Assembly: GCA_016793525.1 (NCBI GenBank)
Contig: JAEUJT010000348.1
Coordinates: 1-16,673 of the forward strand
DNA length: 16,673 bases
DNA from: Archangium sp.
GTDB lineage: Bacteria > Myxococcota > Myxococcia > Myxococcales > Myxococcaceae
Direction: 5' to 3'
Position numbers and translations under genes: made by a program. This document shows, in pieces, positions 6,629 to 13,696 of the stretch (position 1 is the stretch's first letter; every line of letters starts with the position of its first letter). The notes beneath the pieces are model-generated. The model did no database searches and was not told the DNA's origin. It was given only the letters and a program-made list of their open reading frames with translations.

Positions 6629-8158
6629 ATGAGCATTCCCACGGCCGATTCCGACGAGATCGCGGTGCTCGCTCCCACGGGAGACGAGGGTCCGCTCAAG
6701 GCAGAGGCCCTCCGCGCCGCTGGGTTCACCTGCAGGGTGGTGACCTCGATCGACGCGCTGCTCGAGGTGCTCCCCAACGGCTTGGCGGCGGCGGTGATCA
6801 CCGAAGAGGCGCTCCCACCCAAAGCCGTGGCGCGGGTCGAAGCGGCGCTGGCGGCCCAGCCAGCGTGGTCTGACTTCCCCCTCATCTTGCTCGGCTCGGC
6901 CGAGGCCTGGGGGCGGCTCTCCACCACCTACAACGTGACGATGCTCGATCGTCCGGTGCGTGGGCAGCCGCTCGTGTCGGCGGTGCGTTCGGCGTTGCGC
7001 GCCAGGCGCCGCCAGTACGAAGCGCGGCACGCCATCACCCAGCGCGATCGCTTCTTGGCGATTCTCGGCCATGAGCTGCGCAACCCGCTCGGCGCCATTG
7101 TCTTCGCCACCGAACGGCTCCGCTTCCACGCCGACGCGGCCCACACAGAGCAGCACGTCGAGCGCGTGCACCGCCAGGCGATACACATGACCAAGCTGGT
7201 CGATGATCTGCTCGAGGTCTCCCGCATCACCACCGGCAAGATTCAGCTCGAGAAGCAGGTGATCGGGCTCGCGCCGGTGCTGCAGCGCGCGCTCGATACG
7301 CTCGATCAGCTCCGCGCCGCCGAGCGAATTCGGGTGTCGTTTTCGGTGTCGCAGCCGCCTGCCGTGGTCGAAGGCGATGTGATTCGCCTCGAGCAGGTGT
7401 TTGGCAACATCATCACCAACGCCTTCAAGTACACCCCGACCGGGGGCTCGATCGCCATCTCGCTCGGGGTCGAAGGCGACGAGGCGGTGGTGCGCGTCAC
7501 CGACACCGGCGCCGGGCTCGAGCCGCACATGTTGACCCGGGTGTTCGAGATCTTCGCCCAGGTCGAAAATTCACTCGATCGCTCGCGCGGCGGCATGGGC
7601 CTGGGGTTGACGCTCGTGCGGAGCCTGGTCGAGCAGCACGGCGGGCGCGTCGAAGCGCAGAGCGAAGGTTTGGGAAAAGGGTCGACGTTCATCGTTCGGC
7701 TGCCACGAACGGACCGCGTCGCCCCCACAGGAGAAGGAACCATGGGAACGGTAGAGACGACGGTCGCTCCGATGCGGCTCGCGGTGGTCGAAGACAACGA
7801 CGACATTCGCGACATGTTGAAGGAGCTCCTCGAGCTCGAAGGCCACACCGTGGCGGCGGCCAACGACGGGCGATCTGGGCTCGAGCTGCTTACGAAGAAC
7901 CCGCCCGAGCTCGCGTTCGTCGACATCGGTCTGCCGGGCCTCGACGGGTACCAGGTGGCCGAAGCGGTGCGCCGCGCGGTGGGCTCGAAGGTGTGGCTGG
8001 TGGCGATGAGCGGCTACAGCCAACCAGAAGATCGTGCGCGGGCGCTCCAGGCCGGGTTCGACGCGCACCTGAGCAAGCCGGTCGATGAAGAGCGGCTCCA
8101 AGCGGCCATGCTCACCGCCCAGCGAGCGCGCGCCAGCACCGCCACCAAGCTCGGCTAG
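6629..8158 (+). CDS. Soluble hybrid histidine kinase (receiver-like / HisKA / HATPase / receiver)
   Basis: This 509-residue cytoplasmic kinase has no membrane segment. Residues 8-120 look like a receiver fold (IAVLAPTGD, LILLG, DRPVRG near the end), but the phospho-acceptor strand reads AAAVITEEALPP with no Asp, so this domain is probably a non-phosphorylated pseudo-receiver. HisKA has H148 in LAILGHELRNPLGA. HATPase_c has the N-box NIITNAFKYTP, DTGAGL and a GMGLGL lid. The C-terminal receiver has the acidic pocket VVEDNDD, acceptor D432 in AFVDIGLPG and a conserved Lys in LSKPVD. The ATG at 6629 is preferred. An in-frame GTG at 6581 would overlap the FHA gene and disturb its end. An internal ATG at 7742 has its own AGGAG site (see findings). 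No DNA-binding output is present, so phosphate may pass on to another protein. Confidence 0.92.
   Translation: MSIPTADSDEIAVLAPTGDEGPLKAEALRAAGFTCRVVTSIDALLEVLPNGLAAAVITEEALPPKAVARVEAALAAQPAWSDFPLILLGSAEAWGRLSTTYNVTMLDRPVRGQPLVSAVRSALRARRRQYEARHAITQRDRFLAILGHELRNPLGAIVFATERLRFHADAAHTEQHVERVHRQAIHMTKLVDDLLEVSRITTGKIQLEKQVIGLAPVLQRALDTLDQLRAAERIRVSFSVSQPPAVVEGDVIRLEQVFGNIITNAFKYTPTGGSIAISLGVEGDEAVVRVTDTGAGLEPHMLTRVFEIFAQVENSLDRSRGGMGLGLTLVRSLVEQHGGRVEAQSEGLGKGSTFIVRLPRTDRVAPTGEGTMGTVETTVAPMRLAVVEDNDDIRDMLKELLELEGHTVAAANDGRSGLELLTKNPPELAFVDIGLPGLDGYQVAEAVRRAVGSKVWLVAMSGYSQPEDRARALQAGFDAHLSKPVDEERLQAAMLTAQRARASTATKLG
7742..8158 (+). other. Possible internal translation start giving a free receiver domain
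   Basis: In the linker between the ATPase and receiver domains of the hybrid kinase, AGGAG followed by AAGGAACC precedes an in-frame ATG at 7742, a good start-site spacing of about 8 nt. Initiation there would give a 138-residue CheY-like protein with the complete receiver, starting 11 residues before MRLAVVEDND. The sequence shows a plausible site. That it is used is inference. Confidence 0.35.
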
Positions 8159-8853
8159 AGATCGAAGCGGTACCCCAGGCCTCGCACGGTCTTGAAGTGC
8201 TGCGGGTCGTCTGGGTCGGGCTCGAACTTCTGCCGCAGCTGGCTGATGAAGTTGTCGACCGTGCGCGCGGTGCCCTCGTAGCCGTAGCCCCAGGCCCCGG
8301 CGAGCAGCTCATCGCGGGTGAAGGTGCGCCCGACGTGGGTGACGAAGTGCGCCAGCAGCTTGAACTCTTGCGCCGTGAGCTCGACCGGTTTGCCGTTGCG
8401 ATTCACCGTCTTGGCGCGGAGATCGACCACCGTCGCAGCGAAGCGCACCGCCGCGGTGTCATCGACGATCGGGTTGCGCCGTCGCAGCACCGCCCGGATG
8501 CGCGCGAGGAGCTCATCTAAGCTGAAGGGCTTCACCACGTAGTCGTCGGCGCCCAGGTTCAGCCCGGCGATGCGATCGGCCTCGAGCCCCTTGGCCGAGA
8601 GCATCACCACCGGCGTGTGCAGCCCGCGCTGGCGCAGCTCGCCCAACATCTCGTAGCCGTTCATCTGCGGCATCATCAGGTCGAGCACGATCAGATCGGG
8701 CCGCTCGTCGATGGCCTTCTGCAGCCCGGTGCGCCCGTCTTGCGCCTGGAGCACGTCGTACCCCTCGTAGCGGAGGCTCATCGACACCCCGGTGAGGATC
8801 GACAGATCGTCTTCGACGATCAGCACGCGCAGCTTGGAGTCCTTCGAGGTCAT
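8155..8853 (-). CDS. OmpR/PhoP-family response regulator
   Basis: This 232-residue response regulator has a receiver domain (about 8-122) with E14-D15-D16, phospho-acceptor D58 in IVLDLMMPQ, and K108 in VVKPF. The winged-helix domain follows (about 133-231), with RTVDNFISQLRQKF in the recognition helix region and TVRGLGYRF at the wing, so it is a complete transcription factor. Its start codon overlaps the stop of the upstream kinase by four bases (ATGA), which implies translational coupling and marks the kinase as its cognate partner. Its 3' end overlaps the hybrid kinase gene end to end: the CTAG at 8155-8158 supplies TAG on both strands. Target genes cannot be told from the window. The divergent cytochrome-like gene at 10612 is the nearest candidate. 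Confidence 0.94.
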   Translation of the reverse strand: MTSKDSKLRVLIVEDDLSILTGVSMSLRYEGYDVLQAQDGRTGLQKAIDERPDLIVLDLMMPQMNGYEMLGELRQRGLHTPVVMLSAKGLEADRIAGLNLGADDYVVKPFSLDELLARIRAVLRRRNPIVDDTAAVRFAATVVDLRAKTVNRNGKPVELTAQEFKLLAHFVTHVGRTFTRDELLAGAWGYGYEGTARTVDNFISQLRQKFEPDPDDPQHFKTVRGLGYRFDL

Positions 8854-10364
8854 GTGGTGGGGGCCACCGGCAAGTGGATGCGAAATGTACTGCCTTTCTC
8901 CGGCGTGGAGTCGACGGAGATCGTGCCTCCGTGGGCCTGCACGATGCGCTGCGAGATCGAGAGCCCCAGGCCCGAGCCCTCGGTGACGCGCGAGAGCAGC
9001 GAATCGACCCGGTAGAAACGCTCGAAGATGCGGCGCAGCTCCCGTCGGGGAATGCCGATGCCGTTGTCTTCGACGCTGATCACCACCTCGGCGCGGCGGC
9101 GCTCGGCCTTCAGGGCGATGCGCTTCGACTCGCCGGTGTACTTGAAGGCGTTCTGCAGCAGGTTGAGCACCGCGCCGGCGATGGCGCTCCGGTCGACCCG
9201 CACCAGCGGCAGCGCTTCTTCGACGTCGACGGTGAAGTTCATCACCGCGCCCACCCGCTGCGCGCGAAACGCCTCGACCGCCTCTTCGACGATGGCCCCG
9301 GGCGCGTGGAGCGCTCGATCGTAGGTGCGGCTCCCGCTCTCGATGCGCGACCAGTCGAGCACCTTGTCGATCATTCCCGAGAGGCGCGCGGTTTCTTTCG
9401 ACAGCACCTCGAGAACGGTCTGCATCTCCGCTTGTTCCACCCGGCCCATGGCCAACATGTCGATGAAGAGCCGAATCGAGGTCAGCGGGGTGCGCAGCTC
9501 GTGGCTCACCAGCGACACGAAGTCGGTCTTCAGCCGCGACAGCCGCGCCTCCCGGTACAGCGTCCGGCCGGTGAAGAGCACGCCGAGGAGCAGCGTCACG
9601 TAGAACAGGCCGAGCAGCACGCTGTACCAGACCCGGTTTCGGGTCGATGCGCGCGCGACGGGATCTTCACCGACGGCGAACACCACCAGGCGAAAGTCCT
9701 GCACCGGGGGGGGAAGGGCGAGGCTCGCCAATTCTCGAATGCCGAGCGCCGCCTCGCGCACCTCCGACACGCCCGACGCGATGCGCGCCAGCACACTTTC
9801 GGGAGGCTCCCGCTTCACGGGCAGCAAGGCGAACCGAGCCGGCTCCGCGGGCGGGGTGAGGACGGCGCCGACGCCCGCCAGGGTGCGGTCGATGGCGTTC
9901 AAATCGAGCTGGGCGCCGTGCACGACGCCGTCGCGGTTCAACGCCGTGAGCAGCACCGTGCCCTGTGGGTTGGCCGCGGAGAAGACGATCGGCTGGTCTG
10001 GCAGCGCGCCCAGCGCCGGCTCGACCGACTGCACCAGCGCTCGGAGCCGGGCTTCGTCGGTCTTCACCAGGTGGTCGGTCACGGTGAAGGGAATGGCGGT
10101 GAGCAACCCACCGTCGAGCGTGAGGGACAGGCCTCCGTCGACGGTCGCATCAGCCGATTCAAGCAGCTCAATCAGCCGAGGTTGGGCCGCCGCGAGCCGG
10201 TTGGTCCACACCACCTCGAGGCGCTTCTCCACCGCGGCACGCTCGTTGACGATGGCCACGATGCCGAACCCCGACAGCCCTGCCGACGGCAACACCACCA
10301 GCAGAATCAGCAGCGTGAAGGTGCGGCGAAAGCTGAGAAACTCGACAGTCTCGGGGCTCGCCAT
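8850..10364 (-). CDS. Membrane sensor histidine kinase without HAMP domain
   Basis: This 504-residue inner-membrane kinase has TM1 at about 14-37, a large extracytoplasmic region of about 205 residues (38-244), TM2 at about 245-265, then only about 20 residues before HisKA with H288 in LVSHELRTPLTSI. No HAMP or PAS domain separates membrane and kinase core. HATPase_c has N401 and N405 in NLLQNAFKYT, DNGIGI at 433-438 and the lid GSGLGLSI. All boxes are intact, and the ERFYRVD motif is typical of this kinase class. The extracytoplasmic region is mostly Leu, Ala, Val and Asp, with no recognised sensor motif. The gene ends in an ATGA overlap with the regulator gene, so kinase and regulator are a pair. 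The start at 10362-10364 has only a weak ribosome site. The signal sensed is unknown. Confidence 0.92.
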   Translation of the reverse strand: MASPETVEFLSFRRTFTLLILLVVLPSAGLSGFGIVAIVNERAAVEKRLEVVWTNRLAAAQPRLIELLESADATVDGGLSLTLDGGLLTAIPFTVTDHLVKTDEARLRALVQSVEPALGALPDQPIVFSAANPQGTVLLTALNRDGVVHGAQLDLNAIDRTLAGVGAVLTPPAEPARFALLPVKREPPESVLARIASGVSEVREAALGIRELASLALPPPVQDFRLVVFAVGEDPVARASTRNRVWYSVLLGLFYVTLLLGVLFTGRTLYREARLSRLKTDFVSLVSHELRTPLTSIRLFIDMLAMGRVEQAEMQTVLEVLSKETARLSGMIDKVLDWSRIESGSRTYDRALHAPGAIVEEAVEAFRAQRVGAVMNFTVDVEEALPLVRVDRSAIAGAVLNLLQNAFKYTGESKRIALKAERRRAEVVISVEDNGIGIPRRELRRIFERFYRVDSLLSRVTEGSGLGLSISQRIVQAHGGTISVDSTPEKGSTFRIHLPVAPTT

Positions 10365-10611
10365 GCGCAGGACGCTGTGTACGACGCTTTACGGTCGATG
10401 CGCAGCAGGCTGCACACGCCGAACTTTCGCAATGGGCCATGTCCCAATTCGTCCAGGCTCCGAAGTTGAGAGAGGGAGAGGCACACCAGGTGCAGAGTCG
10501 CTGGGCGCGGCGTGCGGTCGCCATGAATTTCAAGCAGTTCGTGATCGTCTGATGGTCCTGTAGCAACGAAGTATGACAGACTTGCCAGGTTCGAAGCTGG
10601 GTGGAGGGCAC
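10365..10611. promoter_or_regulatory. Divergent intergenic region between the kinase and the propeller-cytochrome gene
   Basis: These 247 nt are the largest gene-free stretch and must hold promoters in both directions. A short imperfect inverted repeat, TGGGCCATGTCCCA, lies near 10433-10446. CCAGGCTCCGAAG and CCAGGTTCGAAG (about 10455 and 10585) are similar to each other and could be paired operator half-sites. No clear -35/-10 or sigma-54 (GG-N10-GC) promoter was found. An ATG at 10573 is in frame with the downstream gene but has no ribosome site. Confidence 0.3.
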
Positions 10612-12663
10612 ATGATGAACAGACTGACGTGTTCGGCAGTGGGTGCGGTGTTGGCGACGGCCACGTTGGCGGTGACGGCCATGGGGTGCGCCGCGGCGAA
10701 TGAGATCCCGAGCGCTCAGCGCGGCTCGGGGTCGCTGGCGCTGTCTCAAGACGACAAGCTCCTCTACGCGGTCGACACCGACAACAGCATGTTGGTGGTG
10801 GTCGACACCGTCTCCAATCAAAAGGTGGCCGAGGTGAAGGTCGGCCCGTCGCCCAGCCGGGTGTTGGTTGGCGCCGACGACACCATCTACGTCGCCAACC
10901 GCGGCTCGAACTTCGTCTCGGTCATTCGCCGCGGCGAATGGTCTGAAGCGCAGCGGCTTGAGGTCGGCATGGAGCCCACCGGCCTGGCGATGACGGCCGA
11001 TGGCAAGCAGTTGCTCGTGGTGAGCGCCACCAGCCCAACGACGCCCGACTTCGGCGTGCTGACCGTGTTCGACACCGCTTCGCTGCAACCCCGCTTCGAG
11101 ATTCCCGTCGGCGGCGAGCCCCGCGCGGTCGCCGCGATCAAGGGCAACCGGGCGCTCGTCTCGCTGCTCAAGCAAGGGCAGGTGATCGAGGTCGACCTGA
11201 GCAACGGTCAGCTCGTCGGCGCCAACAACGAGCAGAGCATCTACAGCTTGGCCAACGCCACCAGCCTCGGCTCCTCCTCGACGTCGCCGTCGCTGCGTGG
11301 CCCGAGCACGTTCAGCACCTTCCGTCCCCGCGCGATGACCGACCTCATCGCCACCCCCGACGGCACCCGTGTGTTCGCGCCGGTGGTGTGGGCCCGCGAA
11401 GACGCCATCGCTCGCCGCCCCAACTCGGCCGGCGGTTACTACTCGGCGGGCGGCCCCTGCAACGTGGGCGCTGTCGCCACCGCGGGCATCGTCACGGTCG
11501 ACACCAACGCCTCGGCCACGCCCCGGGTCGACGACCTCACCAACTGCTTCTCGTCCGGCACCAACAGCGAGACGACCTCTGATTTTCCCACCACGGCCAT
11601 CTCTCCGAGCTCCAGCTTCTCCGGCTTCCCCGGCAGCGCGCCGAACGACGGCGTCGTGCAGGGCCCGACGGTGGGCGTGGTCGACCCGACCGGCAGCTGG
11701 TTGTTCGTGGTCAACCGCGAGTCGTCGAACGTCGCGGTGATGCCGACCTACCGCCGCACCGGCAGTGACCTGAAGTTCAACGCGACCGGCAGCTCGATTC
11801 GTGGCTCGGTCAACGTGGGCGCCGGCGCTGACGGCATCGCGATCACCAATTCCGGGTTGACCGTGTACGTCTACAGCCAGTTCGATCACGTCGTCGATGT
11901 GCTGGGCGCCGACGGCGTTGGTGAAAAGGCGAAGCTCACCCGCAACGCCGCGAAGCGGCTCAAGATCGCCGAAGACACGCTCGCGCCCGAGCTCGCCGCT
12001 GGCCGTCGCCTGTTCTTCGACGCGCTCGATACGCGCATGAGCTCGGCCCAGACCAACGTGGCGTGCGCCACCTGCCACCTCGAGGGCCGCGAAGACGGCC
12101 ACGTGTGGCAGTTCCCCGACGGCCCGCGCCAGACGCCGGCGCTCGCTGGCCGCAAGCTGCTCTCGACCGCCCCGTACCACTGGAGCGGCGAGTTCGATGA
12201 CCTCTCGGCCTTTAACGCGCACACCATCATCGAGCGCATGGGAGGTTCAGGCCTGGCTCGGGCGGCCGCCGATACGCTCGATCAGTGGGTCGACCAGCTG
12301 CCCGTCGCGCCGACGCCGATCCGCCCCGAGCTGGCCGAAGTGCAGCGCGGCAAGCAGATCTTCGAAACCAAGGCCGAATGCGCCACCTGCCACACCGGCG
12401 AGCTGCGCACGAACAACCAGTTCGCGTCGGTGGGCACGGTGAACGCGCGTGGGGCGAACCCCGACAACGGTCGCGTGCTCGAGGTCGGCTTCAACGTGCC
12501 TTCGCTCCTCGGCGTTTCGCGTTCTGCGCCCTACCTGCACGACGGCGCGGAAAAGACGCTCGAGCAGCGCGTGTTCGCCAACCAAGGCAACACCCACGGC
12601 AAGACGGCTGAGCTGACCTCCGACGAGAAGTCTGACCTGGTCGCCTACCTCAAGTCGCTGTAG
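10612..12663 (+). CDS. YVTN beta-propeller fused to a di-heme cytochrome c peroxidase-like domain, probable lipoprotein
   Basis: This protein of about 683 residues is exported. The start is one of two adjacent ATGs (10612 or 10615), with GGAGGG at 10603-10608. The more upstream ATG at 10573 lacks a site. The N-terminus is hydrophobic and ends in AMGC, a lipobox-like motif, so it is probably lipid anchored. Residues about 40-450 form repeated propeller blades (LYAVDTDNSMLVVVDT, TIYVANRGSNFVSVI, WLFVVNRESSNVAV) with a Ser/Thr/Gly-rich insertion around 210-345. The C-terminal part has two heme c sites, CATCH at 485-489 and 590-594, followed by TPALAGR...PYHWSGE and VPSLLG...PYLHDG, the paired motifs of di-heme peroxidase/MauG-type proteins, and a closing LTSDEKSDLVAYL helix. 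Periplasmic electron transfer or peroxide reduction is likely. Substrate is unknown. Confidence 0.9.
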   Translation: MMNRLTCSAVGAVLATATLAVTAMGCAAANEIPSAQRGSGSLALSQDDKLLYAVDTDNSMLVVVDTVSNQKVAEVKVGPSPSRVLVGADDTIYVANRGSNFVSVIRRGEWSEAQRLEVGMEPTGLAMTADGKQLLVVSATSPTTPDFGVLTVFDTASLQPRFEIPVGGEPRAVAAIKGNRALVSLLKQGQVIEVDLSNGQLVGANNEQSIYSLANATSLGSSSTSPSLRGPSTFSTFRPRAMTDLIATPDGTRVFAPVVWAREDAIARRPNSAGGYYSAGGPCNVGAVATAGIVTVDTNASATPRVDDLTNCFSSGTNSETTSDFPTTAISPSSSFSGFPGSAPNDGVVQGPTVGVVDPTGSWLFVVNRESSNVAVMPTYRRTGSDLKFNATGSSIRGSVNVGAGADGIAITNSGLTVYVYSQFDHVVDVLGADGVGEKAKLTRNAAKRLKIAEDTLAPELAAGRRLFFDALDTRMSSAQTNVACATCHLEGREDGHVWQFPDGPRQTPALAGRKLLSTAPYHWSGEFDDLSAFNAHTIIERMGGSGLARAAADTLDQWVDQLPVAPTPIRPELAEVQRGKQIFETKAECATCHTGELRTNNQFASVGTVNARGANPDNGRVLEVGFNVPSLLGVSRSAPYLHDGAEKTLEQRVFANQGNTHGKTAELTSDEKSDLVAYLKSL

Positions 12664-12680
12664 CCGATTCGACGGAAGGC

Positions 12681-12712
12681 GAGTGCACGGAAAGCCGAGT
12701 GCACGGAAAGCC
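12681..12712. repeat. Perfect 16-bp tandem duplication upstream of the secreted barrel gene
   Basis: GAGTGCACGGAAAGCC occurs at 12681-12696 and again at 12697-12712, followed by GAG. A degenerate third copy, GACGGAAGGC, precedes it at 12671-12680. It lies in the 65-nt gap between the cytochrome-like gene and the next start. Each copy contains GTGCAC, a 6-bp palindrome. It could be a paired binding site or a recent slippage duplication. Confidence 0.75.
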
Positions 12713-12728
12713 GAGGCGCGAGAAGTTG

Positions 12729-13640
12729 ATGCGGGGAAACACGTCTGGCAGCCGCTGGGGGTGGGTGGTTGGCGCGTGGCTCGCGCTGGCAGCTCCAGCT
12801 GTGTCTGCCGGAGGCCCTGAAGACGAGTGGGCGCCGCCCCCGGCCTCGCTTTCCCCATCTCCGCCGACCCGCTCAGACACCAAGGCGCTGAGCGAAGATG
12901 ACGCCGATCTCCAAAGCGCTCCGCCCCGCCCAGCACCGCTGGCGGTGCCGCCGCTGCCGAGCGCGCCCGCCCCGAACCCGATCGAACGGCGCGCGCCGCT
13001 TTCGACGCTCGACCGCCGACCCATCGTCGGTGAGCCAAACACGGTCTCGATGTTCGGCGCGCCAGCGCTCGGCTCGGGCAAGCGGGGGCAGTCGCTCGCC
13101 ATCGGCTTCCCGCTGGTGTCCCTGCGGTTCTCGCTGGGCGTGCTGCGCGCGCTCGATCTCGGGCTTGGCTTCGACTCGTTCTATGGGTCGATGAACGAGG
13201 TGCGCGCCACCGCGAAGTACCAACTGGCGGCGTCTGATCGGTGGACCCTCGCCGCCTCGCTCGAGGGCGGGTGGGCGTTTTTCGTCACCCGGGCCCGCCA
13301 AGAGCTCAACGGCGCGCGCTGGTTGACCGGCCGGCGCAACGGCAACCTCACCCCGGGCCTCGTCGCCAGCTACCAAGGGCCCCACCCGAAGGCCGCGCGG
13401 GTCTTCGTCGAAGCCCGCTACCTCGTCGCCTTCGACTCCGAGCCGTATTCGGTGTCGCCGCTCGATGGCGTGCCGCGGGGCGTGGTGGTGGGGCACAACG
13501 CGCTCCTCCGCGTGGGCGCCGAGCTCCCCCTGACACCGACGGCGTCGTTCGTGTTTCTCGTCGGGCTCGACGTGCACGGCCGAATCGAAGATGCGCCGAT
13601 CATGCCGGCCTGTTCAGTCGGCGTCGTCACCGGCCTCTAA
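12729..13640 (+). CDS. Secreted protein with Pro-rich linker and beta-barrel-like domain
   Basis: This 303-residue protein starts at the ATG at 12729, chosen because a clean signal peptide follows (basic start, hydrophobic WVVGAWLALAAPAVSA, cleavage near residue 28). The GTG at 12699 in the same frame lies inside the 16-bp tandem duplication and would add only a basic leader. The ribosome site is weak (GAGAAG). Residues 30-100 are rich in Pro, Ser and Ala with acidic patches, an extended linker. From about 105 the protein has alternating strand-like segments with Gly and aromatics (LDLGLGFDSFYGS, ALEGGWAFFV-like, VFVEARYLVAFD, ASFVFLVGLDVHG), suggesting an outer-membrane barrel of eight or so strands. 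No family is recognised. It follows the cytochrome-like gene by 65 nt and precedes gpsA by 56 nt on the same strand. Confidence 0.75.
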   Translation: MRGNTSGSRWGWVVGAWLALAAPAVSAGGPEDEWAPPPASLSPSPPTRSDTKALSEDDADLQSAPPRPAPLAVPPLPSAPAPNPIERRAPLSTLDRRPIVGEPNTVSMFGAPALGSGKRGQSLAIGFPLVSLRFSLGVLRALDLGLGFDSFYGSMNEVRATAKYQLAASDRWTLAASLEGGWAFFVTRARQELNGARWLTGRRNGNLTPGLVASYQGPHPKAARVFVEARYLVAFDSEPYSVSPLDGVPRGVVVGHNALLRVGAELPLTPTASFVFLVGLDVHGRIEDAPIMPACSVGVVTGL

Positions 13641-13696
13641 AGCGGCGTTTCACTGGCTCCGTGCGAGAAGCCGCGCCCCTGGCTAGAAGGGCAACC

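Noticed and set aside
8874..10469. 531-codon plus-strand frame opposite the HAMP-less kinase
   Set aside because: Antisense to a kinase with all catalytic boxes intact. The sequence is Arg/His/Gln-rich and featureless.
10168..12222. 684-codon open frame on the minus strand across the kinase start and the propeller-cytochrome gene
   Set aside because: Composition is Arg/His/Gly/Val-rich as expected for an antisense shadow in high-GC DNA. It contains no domain and covers two genes with clear motifs and ribosome sites.
13241..13696. N-terminal extension of gpsA
   Set aside because: The extension is a shadow frame of the preceding gene. The enzyme family starts at the Rossmann motif, and an ATG with a ribosome site is at 13697.
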